Under the pieces are notes generated by a model. That model had not been told where the DNA came from. It saw only the letters and a list, made by a program, of their open reading frames with translations, and did not search any database. The position numbers were made by a program, and so were the translations under genes. Below are positions 16,849-25,691 of a stretch of DNA of 64,000 nucleotides, piece by piece. The stretch comes from Lewinellaceae bacterium (GTDB lineage: Bacteria > Bacteroidota > Bacteroidia > Chitinophagales > Saprospiraceae), in the NCBI GenBank assembly GCA_020636405.1, contig JACJXW010000004.1:3460001-3524000 (forward strand), in the 5' to 3' direction. The stretch's first letter is position 1; each line of letters starts with the position of its first letter.

Positions 16849-16910
16849 AGATTAAGATTCAATGTTTGGTTTGGCAGTGGCAGGGCAGGTGTTTCATAAC
16901 AGGCAACGGG

Positions 16911-18080
16911 TTAACGTTCGGTGCTATTCCTGGCGGGCAGCAGCAGCAGCAAGGCCAGGAGCGCTGTTCGCTCCAGCAATTGATCCAGGAAGATGAACTC
17001 GTGGAGGGCGTGTGCCCCATCACCGGTTGTGCCCAGTCCGTCGAGGGTAGCGGTGTAAAGGCTGGCAGTATTGCCGTCGGAACCGCCTCCGGCATTCGCT
17101 TCTTGTAATTTTAGCCCCAATCGTTCGCCCGCCAGGCGTGCCTTTTCCCAGAGGCGGCGGTTGCGGGGAGTCCGTTCCAGCGGTGGCCGCCCGAATCCGC
17201 CCTCGACCTCCACGCGAGCCTCAGGGGTTACAGGTTGCAGGCCGAGAATGGATTTGCTGATGCGTTGAGCATCCGCCTGGGTAGGTACTCTTACGTCGAC
17301 GACTGCTTTACTGATAGGCGCAACGACATTGGGTGCAACTCCGCCTTCTATCATGCCGACATTGACCGTGATGCCTTTTTCCGGCTGGTTGAGGGCAAAC
17401 AGCCGCTGGATCTGGTGGGAGAGCTCCAGGATGGCACTGGCGCCCTTTCCCGGGTCCAGGCCGGCATGGGCGGCTTTGCCCCTGACGGTCAGCGTAAAGC
17501 GGGCTAACCCCTTTCGTGCCGTTTTCAGCCTGCCGTCCAGCCCCAGTGGGGGCTCCAGGACAAAAGCGCGTTCAGCAATGCGCGCCAACCTCCGGATGGC
17601 AGGCGTACTCTCCCGGCTGCCGATCTCTTCATCAGAGTTGATAAGGCAAACGGGCGTTACCTCCATGGGGAGTTCCAGTGCACGGATGGCTTGTAGTGCG
17701 AAAGCCATTTGTGTTAGCCCGGCTTTCATATCAAAAATGCCGGGCCCTTTCAGGCGTCCGTTTGTCTTTTCGACCGGCATTTTTTGCAAGGTCCCTTTCT
17801 CCCATACGGTATCGCAATGGCCAATGAGCAGTTGAAGGGGGCGGTGGCGGTGCCGCCGGACGGGGTGGGCGATCAGGTATCCTCCGGTTTGGCGCCCGGG
17901 CATGCGAAGATATTGGAAGCCCAGATCCCCGAATTTTGCTATCAGCAATTTAAATAAGGCTTCCTGGGAACCCGGGTCTTTGGATGGCGTCTCCGTCTCC
18001 GCCAGTTGCCGGAGGAAATCTTCCATTGACGATCGGTGCTTTTGTAAGTAGAACCGGATCATTTTTACATCCGCGTGCAT
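16911..18080 (-). CDS. M20-family zinc metallopeptidase (glutamate-carboxypeptidase-like)
   Basis: The start at 18080 (MHADVKMIRFYLQ; 389 residues) follows a GAGG-like ribosome site right after the neighbouring stop. Zinc-ligand and catalytic residues are in place: LLIGHCDTVWEKG, the bridging Asp of GIFDMKAG, the EE of NSDEEIGS, a Glu in VLEPPLG and the distal His in GDGAHALHE. The dimerisation lid domain (about 170-290) includes VRGKAAHAGLDPGKGASAI. It resembles CPG2-type carboxypeptidases, which remove C-terminal Glu from small molecules; the exact substrate cannot be told. It ends with a hydrophobic run LLALLLLLPAR that may be a lipid contact. Confidence 0.85.
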   Translation of the reverse strand: MHADVKMIRFYLQKHRSSMEDFLRQLAETETPSKDPGSQEALFKLLIAKFGDLGFQYLRMPGRQTGGYLIAHPVRRHRHRPLQLLIGHCDTVWEKGTLQKMPVEKTNGRLKGPGIFDMKAGLTQMAFALQAIRALELPMEVTPVCLINSDEEIGSRESTPAIRRLARIAERAFVLEPPLGLDGRLKTARKGLARFTLTVRGKAAHAGLDPGKGASAILELSHQIQRLFALNQPEKGITVNVGMIEGGVAPNVVAPISKAVVDVRVPTQADAQRISKSILGLQPVTPEARVEVEGGFGRPPLERTPRNRRLWEKARLAGERLGLKLQEANAGGGSDGNTASLYTATLDGLGTTGDGAHALHEFIFLDQLLERTALLALLLLLPARNSTER

Positions 18081-18084
18081 CGCC

Positions 18085-18693
18085 TCAGTTTTTAAAATCC
18101 CTGGGAAAAGGAAAGGCCAGGCTTTCCCGAATTTCAGCGAAACGCCCATAGGCCAGGTAGGCCAGCAGGGGCGATCGGTAGATCTGCTCCTGTTCGTCCT
18201 TTTCGGCAGTACGCAGGTAGGCTTCCTCTACAAGCGCACTGGTGATACGCCCACAGATCAGGCTATACTGCCCAAAACCATCTATTGTGTTCAAATGCTC
18301 GCATTCAAAGAAGAGATAACTGTCTTCCAGAAACGGAGCGTCGATGGAAGACGCCATAAGGAACGGTAAACCTTTCATGATCAGCTTCTCATTACCTTCC
18401 TGCTCGCAGCGAGGTGAGGCGGCAAGGCTTGCCAGCACTACCTGGTTGGGCTTGGGAAAACTCACCGTAAAAAACCCCTCACGCGCTACATTGTGATAAG
18501 TAGAATGGCGGGGCGTACACACAAAGCCGAAAAAGTTGTCCTGCCCCAGTGGGGTGGCCATGTGCTTGGGCGCCAGGCTGTAACCATTCGGCTCTTTGGT
18601 TCCGATCACCACCAATGGGGCGACTGTGAAGAACCGTTCCCAAATGGAGCTGCTGGTATCCAGCTTGATGATGTTGCTCTTTGGTGTTGTCAT
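18085..18693 (-). CDS. Flavin-reductase-like FMN-binding split-barrel protein
   Basis: The ATG at 18693 is preferred because AGAGAGGAAGTT lies just before it; the product is 202 residues. The fold is indicated by FFTVAPLVVIGTKEPNGYSLAPKHMATPLG (read as separate FMN-binding strands) and CTPRHSTYHNVAREGFFTVSFP, typical of flavin-reductase-like domains that bind FMN. Many family members are NAD(P)H:FMN reductases or oxygenase partners; the partner is unknown here. It sits 4 bp before the M20 peptidase gene, which suggests one transcript. Confidence 0.8.
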   Translation of the reverse strand: MTTPKSNIIKLDTSSSIWERFFTVAPLVVIGTKEPNGYSLAPKHMATPLGQDNFFGFVCTPRHSTYHNVAREGFFTVSFPKPNQVVLASLAASPRCEQEGNEKLIMKGLPFLMASSIDAPFLEDSYLFFECEHLNTIDGFGQYSLICGRITSALVEEAYLRTAEKDEQEQIYRSPLLAYLAYGRFAEIRESLAFPFPRDFKN

Positions 18694-18803
18694 AACTTCC
18701 TCTCTGACCAGAGAAGATCGCAACTTATGGTTTCACTATCAGTGATATTAGCTATTTCTAAGGGTGAGAAAGGTCATCGGAAAAAAGTGCTGAAAAGGGC
18801 AAC

Positions 18804-18834
18804 TTGATCTATTGTATCTGAACTATTTATTTTG
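18804..18834 (+). promoter_or_regulatory. Putative promoter of the MFS gene
   Basis: TTG (18804-18806), 20 bp, TTATTTTG (18827-18834; 7/8 match to TAnnTTTG). The start would be near 18841, giving a leader of about 140 nt. The region between the divergent flavin-reductase and MFS genes is otherwise AT-rich and without genes. Confidence 0.5.
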
Positions 18835-18984
18835 ACCTCATTTTAACTTTAAATTTTACTCAGTTAAAAAATTCTCTCTATGCTGAACTGCTAAAAAAAC
18901 TATACAAAGGGTGAAAGAACCTTATTTCCAGCAGAGATGTTCTCTCTCCGGTTTTACCTCTGAATGCTCATCAGAAACGCTGAC

Positions 18985-20205
18985 ATGTTGAAGCCCAATA
19001 TCACCCTCTTTCAATTTCCAAACCTGTTGGCCTTTGGCTTTACGCTCGCCTTTTTTTCAGGGTTCGGACAGACGTTCCTGCTTTCCCTTTACGTTCCGGA
19101 GATTGCCCATTCTTTTGCTCTTGGTAACACACAGCTCAGCAGCCTGTATGCTCTGGCGACCCTGGCCAGTGCCTTTACCTTGCCCTGGATAGGCCATTAC
19201 GTCGACCTGTGGCCTTTGCGGTTTTTTACTTCTGGTGTGATCGTGGGGTTGAGTATTGCTCTTCTGATCTTGTCTCTGTCGCCTCATCCGCTGGTGGTGC
19301 TTGTCGGTTTCTGGGGGTTGCGTTTAGGGGGCCAGGCACTAATGGGGCATACCGCCATCTCTACTTTGGCGCGGGCATATGAGCAAGCGCGGGGCAAGGC
19401 TATCAGCCTGGCTACATTAGGGCACCCGGCAGGGGAGGCTTTCCTTCCCCTGGTTATTGCCGCCCTTATTCTGGCAACGGGATGGAGGGGGGCCTTACAA
19501 TGGTCGGCGGCAAGCCTCTTGTTGTTTGTATTGCCTCTCTGCCTCTGGCTACTACGGGCAGCACCGGAAGCAGTCGCCTATCCGGCTGGCAAGGCTTGGA
19601 AACAGGCGGCCGGCAGGCTGCCCTTTGGGCCGACATACTGGAAACTACTGGGCAGCTTTTCGTTCTGGGCGATTGCGCCTGCCGCTTGCCTTTGGGGGGC
19701 AGTAATTACGGCTGTATTGTTTTTTCAACTTCAGCTAGGGGCTGCCCGGGGCTGGAGCACCCACTGGGTAGCCGGCTCAATTGTCGCCTTTGCCATTGCC
19801 AATGCCCTTGCCATGCTTGGCTCAGGATTCATCGCTGACCGGCTTTCCGGACAGCGCGTATACCCTTTTTTCCTTCTGCCTATGCTGGTAGGGCTGGTAT
19901 TACTGATCTTCATCCGCCATCCCTGGGTATACCCGGTGGTGCTTTTTTTCATTGGGCTTTCTAATGGCTCGGGCAGCACCTTGCTCAATACGGCCTTGGC
20001 AGAAGTGTTCGGGACGGGCAGCATAGGGGCAGTACGCAGCCTGTTCGCTACAGCCTTGGTCGTAAGCACCGCCCTCGGCCCTGTGGCCTTCGGCGCTTTA
20101 CTTGACCTGGGGCTGTCCTTCGAATGGGTGCTGGGTGTGGCCGCGATAAGCCTTGTCTTCGGAACGGGTTGGAGTGCTGCTATGTCCCGGGTAACCACAA
20201 CCTGA
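18985..20205 (+). CDS. Major facilitator superfamily transporter
   Basis: The 406-residue protein has twelve hydrophobic segments in two halves. Loop 2-3 carries the MFS motif as GHYVDLWPLR, and helix 4 LRLGGQALMGHTA; the loop after helix 4 has RGKAISLATLGHPAGEAFLP, as in the oxalate/formate-antiporter-like branch. Substrate unknown. The ATG at 18985 was chosen since the N-terminus there (MLKPNITLFQFPN) leads straight into helix 1; an ATG at 18964 is possible. Inner membrane. Confidence 0.85.
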   Translation: MLKPNITLFQFPNLLAFGFTLAFFSGFGQTFLLSLYVPEIAHSFALGNTQLSSLYALATLASAFTLPWIGHYVDLWPLRFFTSGVIVGLSIALLILSLSPHPLVVLVGFWGLRLGGQALMGHTAISTLARAYEQARGKAISLATLGHPAGEAFLPLVIAALILATGWRGALQWSAASLLLFVLPLCLWLLRAAPEAVAYPAGKAWKQAAGRLPFGPTYWKLLGSFSFWAIAPAACLWGAVITAVLFFQLQLGAARGWSTHWVAGSIVAFAIANALAMLGSGFIADRLSGQRVYPFFLLPMLVGLVLLIFIRHPWVYPVVLFFIGLSNGSGSTLLNTALAEVFGTGSIGAVRSLFATALVVSTALGPVAFGALLDLGLSFEWVLGVAAISLVFGTGWSAAMSRVTTT

Positions 20206-20282
20206 TTGATTTTCCTTTACTTTCATATATAGTTAGGTGTAAGCCAGGAAAGGGATGGAACGTTTGGTTGAGCAGTTCCCCG

Positions 20283-21182
20283 TCAGCCCAGGCAACATTG
20301 TAGAACATAATCCGGGAAATCGGTTAAGGAAGAGGTCCAGAATGCAGAGTCCCGGTGCACCAGTCCATTGAACAGATTGCGTATTCCATTGTCCCTGAAA
20401 GCCGGTAAATGGAGCACCGGGCCTTTTTTGATGGCCACATACAGCTGGGGAATGTTATCCACCTGATGTGCCCAGGCTTTTGCATCGGCCGTTTTGGGAA
20501 AAGAAAAATTGAGGATGTAATTCATGAGGTATTCCTCATTGTCCTGACCAATTTCAGGAGGGGCTATTTTGAGGGAGCTGCCATTATGAGTGTGCGCTTT
20601 ATTAAGGGTGTTGAGAGCCAGATGGGCCTCTTCGGTGAACTGCCGGAAAGCACTGGGGATGGCTGCCAGGAACTCCGAACTGTAATAGGCCGGGGGGGGC
20701 GGCCGGAGCATGCCTGGTTCTGGTGTGGTTACCCGGTGAAAGGCGGGAGCGGGTATTTTCAGGGCGAAGGGTATTTTCATCTTTATGACGGCATCCTCGA
20801 GGCTATTGGAGCTGCCAATCCAAACGCAGTCCAATCCTAAAAAGATACAGCAATCCATACGCAGAGAAGCTACCTGTGCAAAAGCATCGAGCTTACTGTA
20901 ATGGTATTCCGTTTCCGTGCCCCCTCCCGAGGAAGGAGGGAAGGTGCTGTCCAGGGCCTTAAATACCACACCCAGTTTGCTAAGCCAAAGCCCATTAAGC
21001 CGGTCCATACCATGCAAAAAGAGCAGGTCATTGGTAAACAGGAAATAGCGGGCATGGCGGTTGTACCGCATGCAACTGGCCATCAGGACAGCTGCATTTT
21101 TGTAGCTTGTCCAGTTGCTGTAATTCTCAGGGTCGGAATCGGCGGTAAGGAAACAGCTAAATATTAGGGTTTTCCGTTTCAT
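20283..21182 (-). CDS. Unknown protein, weakly glycosyltransferase-like
   Basis: The 299-residue protein begins MKRKTLIFSCFLTADSDPENY and has a pattern of alternating hydrophobic strands and loops, with SKLDAFAQVASLRMDCCIFL followed by GLDCVWIGS in the place where GT-A glycosyltransferases keep their DxD motif; the motif itself is not conserved. No signal peptide is evident. It shares strand and direction with the next gene (gap 29 bp), so the two form a unit. I do not recognise a family with certainty. Confidence 0.6.
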   Translation of the reverse strand: MKRKTLIFSCFLTADSDPENYSNWTSYKNAAVLMASCMRYNRHARYFLFTNDLLFLHGMDRLNGLWLSKLGVVFKALDSTFPPSSGGGTETEYHYSKLDAFAQVASLRMDCCIFLGLDCVWIGSSNSLEDAVIKMKIPFALKIPAPAFHRVTTPEPGMLRPPPPAYYSSEFLAAIPSAFRQFTEEAHLALNTLNKAHTHNGSSLKIAPPEIGQDNEEYLMNYILNFSFPKTADAKAWAHQVDNIPQLYVAIKKGPVLHLPAFRDNGIRNLFNGLVHRDSAFWTSSLTDFPDYVLQCCLG

Positions 21183-21211
21183 GGCATGTCAGTTTAGTGA
21201 ATGCTCTGGCA

Positions 21212-22078
21212 TTACAGCTCTTCTGTGGGTATGGCCAGATTGAAATGGATAGTCACAGGCATAGGCGGCAGTTCCTGCAGCAAAGGTGGCAAGATCCAGG
21301 ACTGATCGTCCGGTAATTGCAGTTCGGCGACTACCAGGCGGGGAGAAGAGGAGGCAATGACTTCCTCCAGCAGCGAACTGCCCTCGGTCGCCAGGTATTT
21401 TCCCCATAGCAGGGTGGCAGGGCCGTTGAGGCCAAAGCAATTGAGAAACCCCGGATATCCCTTCAGCTCCTCGTGCTTCAGGCGAGGAATGTACAGTAGA
21501 TAACAGACCGTTCGGTAATGGCCAAGTATCTTTGCGCCCTTCAGGAGCTCCCGGCGGCTGTCCGTGTCTGCCTTTCGCAGGTAGGTAGCGTTGTTTTTGG
21601 TATAGAACTGCACTGCCCGGAAGTCCCGGTTGGGGTGCGTCTCTGGGATGCAGGCAGTTACCTTTTTGCTCAAAACGACTTCTGAACGGCTGAGCCAGGT
21701 GAAAAAGGGCTGAGCATATTGAAAGATCAGCATCTCCAAAGGCAACCCGCTCGCCTTTACCTGTTTCCGCCCCCGGTCGTTCAGCCCCAGCCGGGTAGGG
21801 GAGAAGATGAGGTCTCCATCCCGGAAGAAGTGATAATCTTTGAGCATGGGCCCGGCTGTTCCAAAGAAGGCCGGGGAAAAGTTTGGCAAGATACCTCCCA
21901 TTTCGAAATGCTTAAAAAGTACACTGGACAGATAGAATCCTGCTTCTCCATCTCGGATCATATGGATCGCCTTCTTTATATCCGGTGGAGCATTGTTGTT
22001 GAACTGCCGCAATACCAACTCCGGTAAAGGGCTTCCAAAACGGTATAGTTTTGGCGATGTTTGGTCATCTTTCCTCAT
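21212..22078 (-). CDS. Unknown protein, first gene of a two-gene unit
   Basis: The 288-residue protein lacks a signal peptide and membrane segments. It has a basic, aromatic-rich middle part (LIFQYAQPFFTWLSRSE, RAVQFYTKNNATYLRK) and an acidic C-terminus with LVVAELQLPDD. I do not recognise a family or catalytic motif. Its start overlaps nothing, and a TACCTTTC box on the minus strand about 30 bp upstream may be the -7 element. It is followed by the 299-residue unknown gene. Confidence 0.6.
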   Translation of the reverse strand: MRKDDQTSPKLYRFGSPLPELVLRQFNNNAPPDIKKAIHMIRDGEAGFYLSSVLFKHFEMGGILPNFSPAFFGTAGPMLKDYHFFRDGDLIFSPTRLGLNDRGRKQVKASGLPLEMLIFQYAQPFFTWLSRSEVVLSKKVTACIPETHPNRDFRAVQFYTKNNATYLRKADTDSRRELLKGAKILGHYRTVCYLLYIPRLKHEELKGYPGFLNCFGLNGPATLLWGKYLATEGSSLLEEVIASSSPRLVVAELQLPDDQSWILPPLLQELPPMPVTIHFNLAIPTEEL

Positions 22079-22681
22079 AGTTTTAGTGGTTAGGCCGCTT
22101 TTAGGGAAAGGTAAAGTTGCTCAAAATTTCAGCAGGATGATAATATGTGGCAGAATGTTTCCTAAGGGGATGTATTATTGGAATAATCTTCTTTTTGAGC
22201 TGGTGTAATCCTTATAAAGAACTCATCTCTCTAGTGTTGGATAAAAAATATTGAAGCCCTGTACCTGTTTATTAAAACCAAATACCGCCCTGCATGCGGG
22301 AGCACCCGGTTTGTGTTCTCGCAGGTAGTAGATCAGGCTTTTCCCACGCCCACAACGATTGCCGTATGGAGGTGGCCGGTAGCGACTACTGGCCCGACGG
22401 GCGATTATTATTTTCCAGCGTATTGCGATTGTTGCAAATATACCGTACCTTTGGCATGCATTAGGAACTTCGAAAAGCTGAACAATTATTCAGTTGGCCC
22501 GCAGATTTTATTTCTCCTTCCCTTACCGTTAGCAGATTTAGAATTTTCCCGCTATTCTCAATATTTGTCCAACCTTTGGTTTCGGTACCGGCTAGAGTGC
22601 TCCTTTATGGCGTGCGGTTGGCTTCGGCCCTGCCTGGCTCAAACCGGAGTTCTGATTTATTACTTTTTAACTTTTTTCGAG
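22079..22681. other. Intergenic region with a promoter and long 5' leader of the RRM gene
   Basis: About 600 bp between divergent genes. The only clear signal is a promoter at 22423-22453 pointing right, which gives the RRM gene a leader of about 220 nt. The left 340 bp show no gene. Confidence 0.55.
22423..22453 (+). promoter_or_regulatory. Promoter of the RRM protein gene
   Basis: TTG (22423-22425), 20 bp, TACCTTTG (22446-22453): both elements match the Bacteroidota consensus. The start is expected near 22460. Confidence 0.72.
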
Positions 22682-23008
22682 ATGAACATTTTTGTTGCAA
22701 AACTCAACTTTGATACTCAAAGTGATGACCTTAGAGAAGCTTTTGAAGCATTCGGAGCAGTTAGTTCTGCTAAAGTAATTGATGACAAGTATACCGGAAA
22801 ATCCCGTGGCTTCGGTTTCGTGGAGATGGACGATGATGGCCAGGCGATGGAGGCCATCAACGAACTGAACGATTCCGTTCTGGACGGCAATACCATTGTG
22901 GTGAAGAAAGCGGAGCCTCGTGGCGACCGCGGAGGTAACCGTGGTGGTGGCGGCGGTGGATACAACCGCGGCGGCGGTGGCGGTTACGGCCGCAATGAAC
23001 GCTGGTAA
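22682..23008 (+). CDS. RRM-domain RNA-binding protein with glycine-rich tail
   Basis: The 108-residue protein is one RNA recognition motif: RNP2 is IFVAKLNF (residues 3-10), RNP1 is KSRGFGFVEM (about 40-49). The last 30 residues are an RGG/GYGR-type low-complexity tail. Such proteins bind single-stranded RNA and are abundant in Bacteroidota and cyanobacteria, where several respond to cold or stress. The ATG at 22682 is used because the RRM begins directly there; the frame is open further upstream but lies in the leader. A strong terminator follows, so the gene is monocistronic. Confidence 0.93.
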   Translation: MNIFVAKLNFDTQSDDLREAFEAFGAVSSAKVIDDKYTGKSRGFGFVEMDDDGQAMEAINELNDSVLDGNTIVVKKAEPRGDRGGNRGGGGGGYNRGGGGGYGRNERW

Positions 23009-23030
23009 CCGGTGATGACAGATAAAAGAT

Positions 23031-23065
23031 GACGAAAGGCGCGGGGGTCCCCCGCGCCTTTCGTC
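23031..23065 (+). terminator. Strong terminator after the RRM gene
   Basis: GACGAAAGGCGCGGGGG (23031-23047) and CCCCCGCGCCTTTCGTC (23049-23065) are perfect 17-bp complements, 22 bp after the stop, followed by GTTTAATAA. Confidence 0.85.
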
Positions 23066-23259
23066 GTTTAATAAAGGTGGCAGGAAATGGAACAGCGCAT
23101 CAAAGAATTGCTTGCCCTGTACTAAGGATAGCTGCCCCTTTTTATCTCACCAATAATTTTCTGGGAAGAATATTTTTATGCTCCCCCGGATTGGCAATAT
23201 TGTTTAAAATTTGTCCGAAGTTTGTGTTACAAAACCACGTAGGTTGCGTTAAAGATCCT

Positions 23260-25668
23260 ATGCAAGGAAAACTTCGATCATTGCTGGAACCGCTCCTGAA
23301 CCGCTGGCGCCTCTTTGCCGCCAAATGGCCGCGCCTTTCCAGAGTAGTGAAATGGGCCGGTATCAGTGGTTCCGCCGGGTTTGCCGTTTTTATTCTGGCC
23401 TGGTTTGGCGTGTTATTGACGGTGCCTACAGTACGCGAACTCAAGCAGGTACGCACTCAGATCGCTTCCGATATTTACACTTCTGATAGTTTGTTGCTGG
23501 GACGTTATTACAATGAATACCGGACAGTGGTGCCCGTAGAGGAAATTCCTCAACACGTGCTGGATGCGTTGGTCGCTACGGAAGATGAACGTTTCTTCGA
23601 ACACGAAGGTATTGATTATCGCAGTTGGGCCCGGGTATTGATCAAGACCATCCTGCAAGGGGACGAAGGGAGCGGTGGCGGAAGTACCATTAGCCAGCAG
23701 CTGGCTAAAAACCTGTTCCCCCGGCGCAATTACCTGATTTTTTCTCTTGTGGCCAATAAAGTACGGGAGATCGCCATCGCCCGCCGCCTGGAGCGGGCCT
23801 ATGAGAAAAAAGAACTTTTGGGGCTGTATCTCAATACGGTGCCTTTTCCGGAGAATGTATTTGGCATCGATGTGGCCTCCCGGCGTTTCTTCAATAAACC
23901 ACCGGTGGAATTGCTCGTCGAGGAAGGGGCTACCCTGATCGGTACCTTGCGGGCGACAACCTACTACAACCCTGCCCGCTTTCCGGATCGGGCCATACAA
24001 CGACGCAACGTGGTGCTCGGACAGATGGTCCGCAACGGATATCTGGAAACCGTGGCCGGCGATTCTCTGCAGGCGCTTCCTTTGGCACTGAACTACAATC
24101 CAGTCGTCCGAAACGAAGATATTGCGCCTTATTTCCTGGCCCACGTACGCAAAGAATTGGAGCGGCTTTTGGCAGACATCCGCAAACCTAACGGAGAGCC
24201 GTACAACCTGTATACGGATGGGCTCAAAGTGTATACCAGCCTGAATAGCCAGATGCAGCGCATTGCCGAAGCTTCTGTCCGGGAACACCTCAGTGAAATG
24301 CAGCGCCGTTTCGATGAACACTGGCAGGGCCGTACAGCTCCCTGGATGGATGTTCGCACAGTGGAGCGCGCCATGAAGCAATCGCGCCGCTATCAACTTC
24401 TGCTTGAACAGGGCCTGAGCGAAGGGCAGATCATGGAAGCCTTTCAAAAACCGGATTCTCTGACGATCTTCACCTGGAATGGGCCGGAAAAAGTTTGGAT
24501 GAGCCCTATGGACAGCCTGCGCCATCAGCTGGGCCTCCTTCAGGTGGGCTTTATTGCGATGGAACCCTATACCGGCTATGTGCGGGCCTGGGTCGGAGGT
24601 ATCGATTTTAACTTTTTCCAGTACGATCACGTGACGGCGCGCCGGCAAGCCGGTTCTGTATTCAAGCCTGTTGTCTATACCCAGGCGTTGCGCCATGGGA
24701 TTGAACCTTGCGAGCAGATCCCCAACGAACTGGTGGTCTACCACGAATACGCCAAAGGCGATTGGGCGGTTAAAGACTGGCGCCGCGATGACCCTGAACC
24801 GCACTTTACTCCGGAGGGCAAAGATGAGGACGACTGGATTCCCCAAAATGCCGATGGGATATACGGCGGGTCCTACAGTCTCGAAGGCGCTCTGGTCAAT
24901 TCGGTCAATACCGTAACGGTCAGGCTTATTATGCAAATGGGGGTAGGCCCGGTGGTAGAACTGGCCCATGATATGGGCATCACCTCTGAGATACCTCCTG
25001 AACCTTCTATCGCCCTCGGCACGGCTGAAGTATCTCTTTTCGAAATGGCTTCTGTTTTCGCCACCCTGGCCAGCCAGGGCCGACAAGTTCGCCCGCAGGT
25101 TATCCGCCGCATAGAAACGCATGATGGAGAGGTGTTGGCCGATTACGGAGATGGCTTGGGAGAACAGGCGATCGACCCTTCCCAGGCCGCTATGATGACC
25201 CGTATGCTGGAATCTGTAGCTACGGTAGGTACCGCCAGCCGCCTGCGTTGGCGCTACGGCTTGTACAATGTGCCACTGGCGGGCAAGACCGGAACTTCTC
25301 AGAATCATGCCGATGGCTGGTTCATCGGTTATACCCCCAAACTGATTACCGGCGCCTGGGTAGGCGGAGATTCTCCGCTGGTGCGTTTCCGCAATTTTGA
25401 AAACGGCCAGGGCGCAGCTACCGCATTGCCTGTCTGTGCCTTGTTCTTGAAGCAAGCGCTCCAGGAACCTGCCCTGGAAGAATGGCATGGCGGAGAGTTC
25501 ACCAAGTTGCCTCCCGAAGAGTTGCGCCGGCTGGATTGCCCCCTGCGCATCAAGTCTCCGGAAGAATTGCTACGGGATTCTCTTCTGGCAGATTCTTTGT
25601 TCCTTGACTCTTTGCGCCTGGCAGATTCTCTCTTGCTGGAAACTCCTGTTTTGCAGCCGGATAATTAA
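23260..25668 (+). CDS. Bifunctional class A penicillin-binding protein (PBP1A-like)
   Basis: The 802-residue inner-membrane protein polymerises and cross-links peptidoglycan. After a cytoplasmic start and one membrane helix (about 36-55) comes the GT51 glycosyltransferase domain with ATEDERFFEHEGID (catalytic Glu near 107) and GGSTISQQLAKNLF. The transpeptidase domain has the SxxK motif GSVFKP (Ser near 466), SVN near 548 and KTGT near 674. The start at 23260 is the first ATG before the helix. The C-terminal end is a low-complexity stretch of DSL repeats. It converges on lpxB with 23 bp between. Confidence 0.93.
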   Translation: MQGKLRSLLEPLLNRWRLFAAKWPRLSRVVKWAGISGSAGFAVFILAWFGVLLTVPTVRELKQVRTQIASDIYTSDSLLLGRYYNEYRTVVPVEEIPQHVLDALVATEDERFFEHEGIDYRSWARVLIKTILQGDEGSGGGSTISQQLAKNLFPRRNYLIFSLVANKVREIAIARRLERAYEKKELLGLYLNTVPFPENVFGIDVASRRFFNKPPVELLVEEGATLIGTLRATTYYNPARFPDRAIQRRNVVLGQMVRNGYLETVAGDSLQALPLALNYNPVVRNEDIAPYFLAHVRKELERLLADIRKPNGEPYNLYTDGLKVYTSLNSQMQRIAEASVREHLSEMQRRFDEHWQGRTAPWMDVRTVERAMKQSRRYQLLLEQGLSEGQIMEAFQKPDSLTIFTWNGPEKVWMSPMDSLRHQLGLLQVGFIAMEPYTGYVRAWVGGIDFNFFQYDHVTARRQAGSVFKPVVYTQALRHGIEPCEQIPNELVVYHEYAKGDWAVKDWRRDDPEPHFTPEGKDEDDWIPQNADGIYGGSYSLEGALVNSVNTVTVRLIMQMGVGPVVELAHDMGITSEIPPEPSIALGTAEVSLFEMASVFATLASQGRQVRPQVIRRIETHDGEVLADYGDGLGEQAIDPSQAAMMTRMLESVATVGTASRLRWRYGLYNVPLAGKTGTSQNHADGWFIGYTPKLITGAWVGGDSPLVRFRNFENGQGAATALPVCALFLKQALQEPALEEWHGGEFTKLPPEELRRLDCPLRIKSPEELLRDSLLADSLFLDSLRLADSLLLETPVLQPDN

Positions 25669-25691
25669 GGGAATGTACGAAAGGTTAGTCC

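Noticed and set aside
23413..25488. Long open frame antisense to the penicillin-binding protein
   Set aside because: The plus-strand gene has all GT51 and transpeptidase motifs; the antisense frame has no recognisable domain and results from codon bias.
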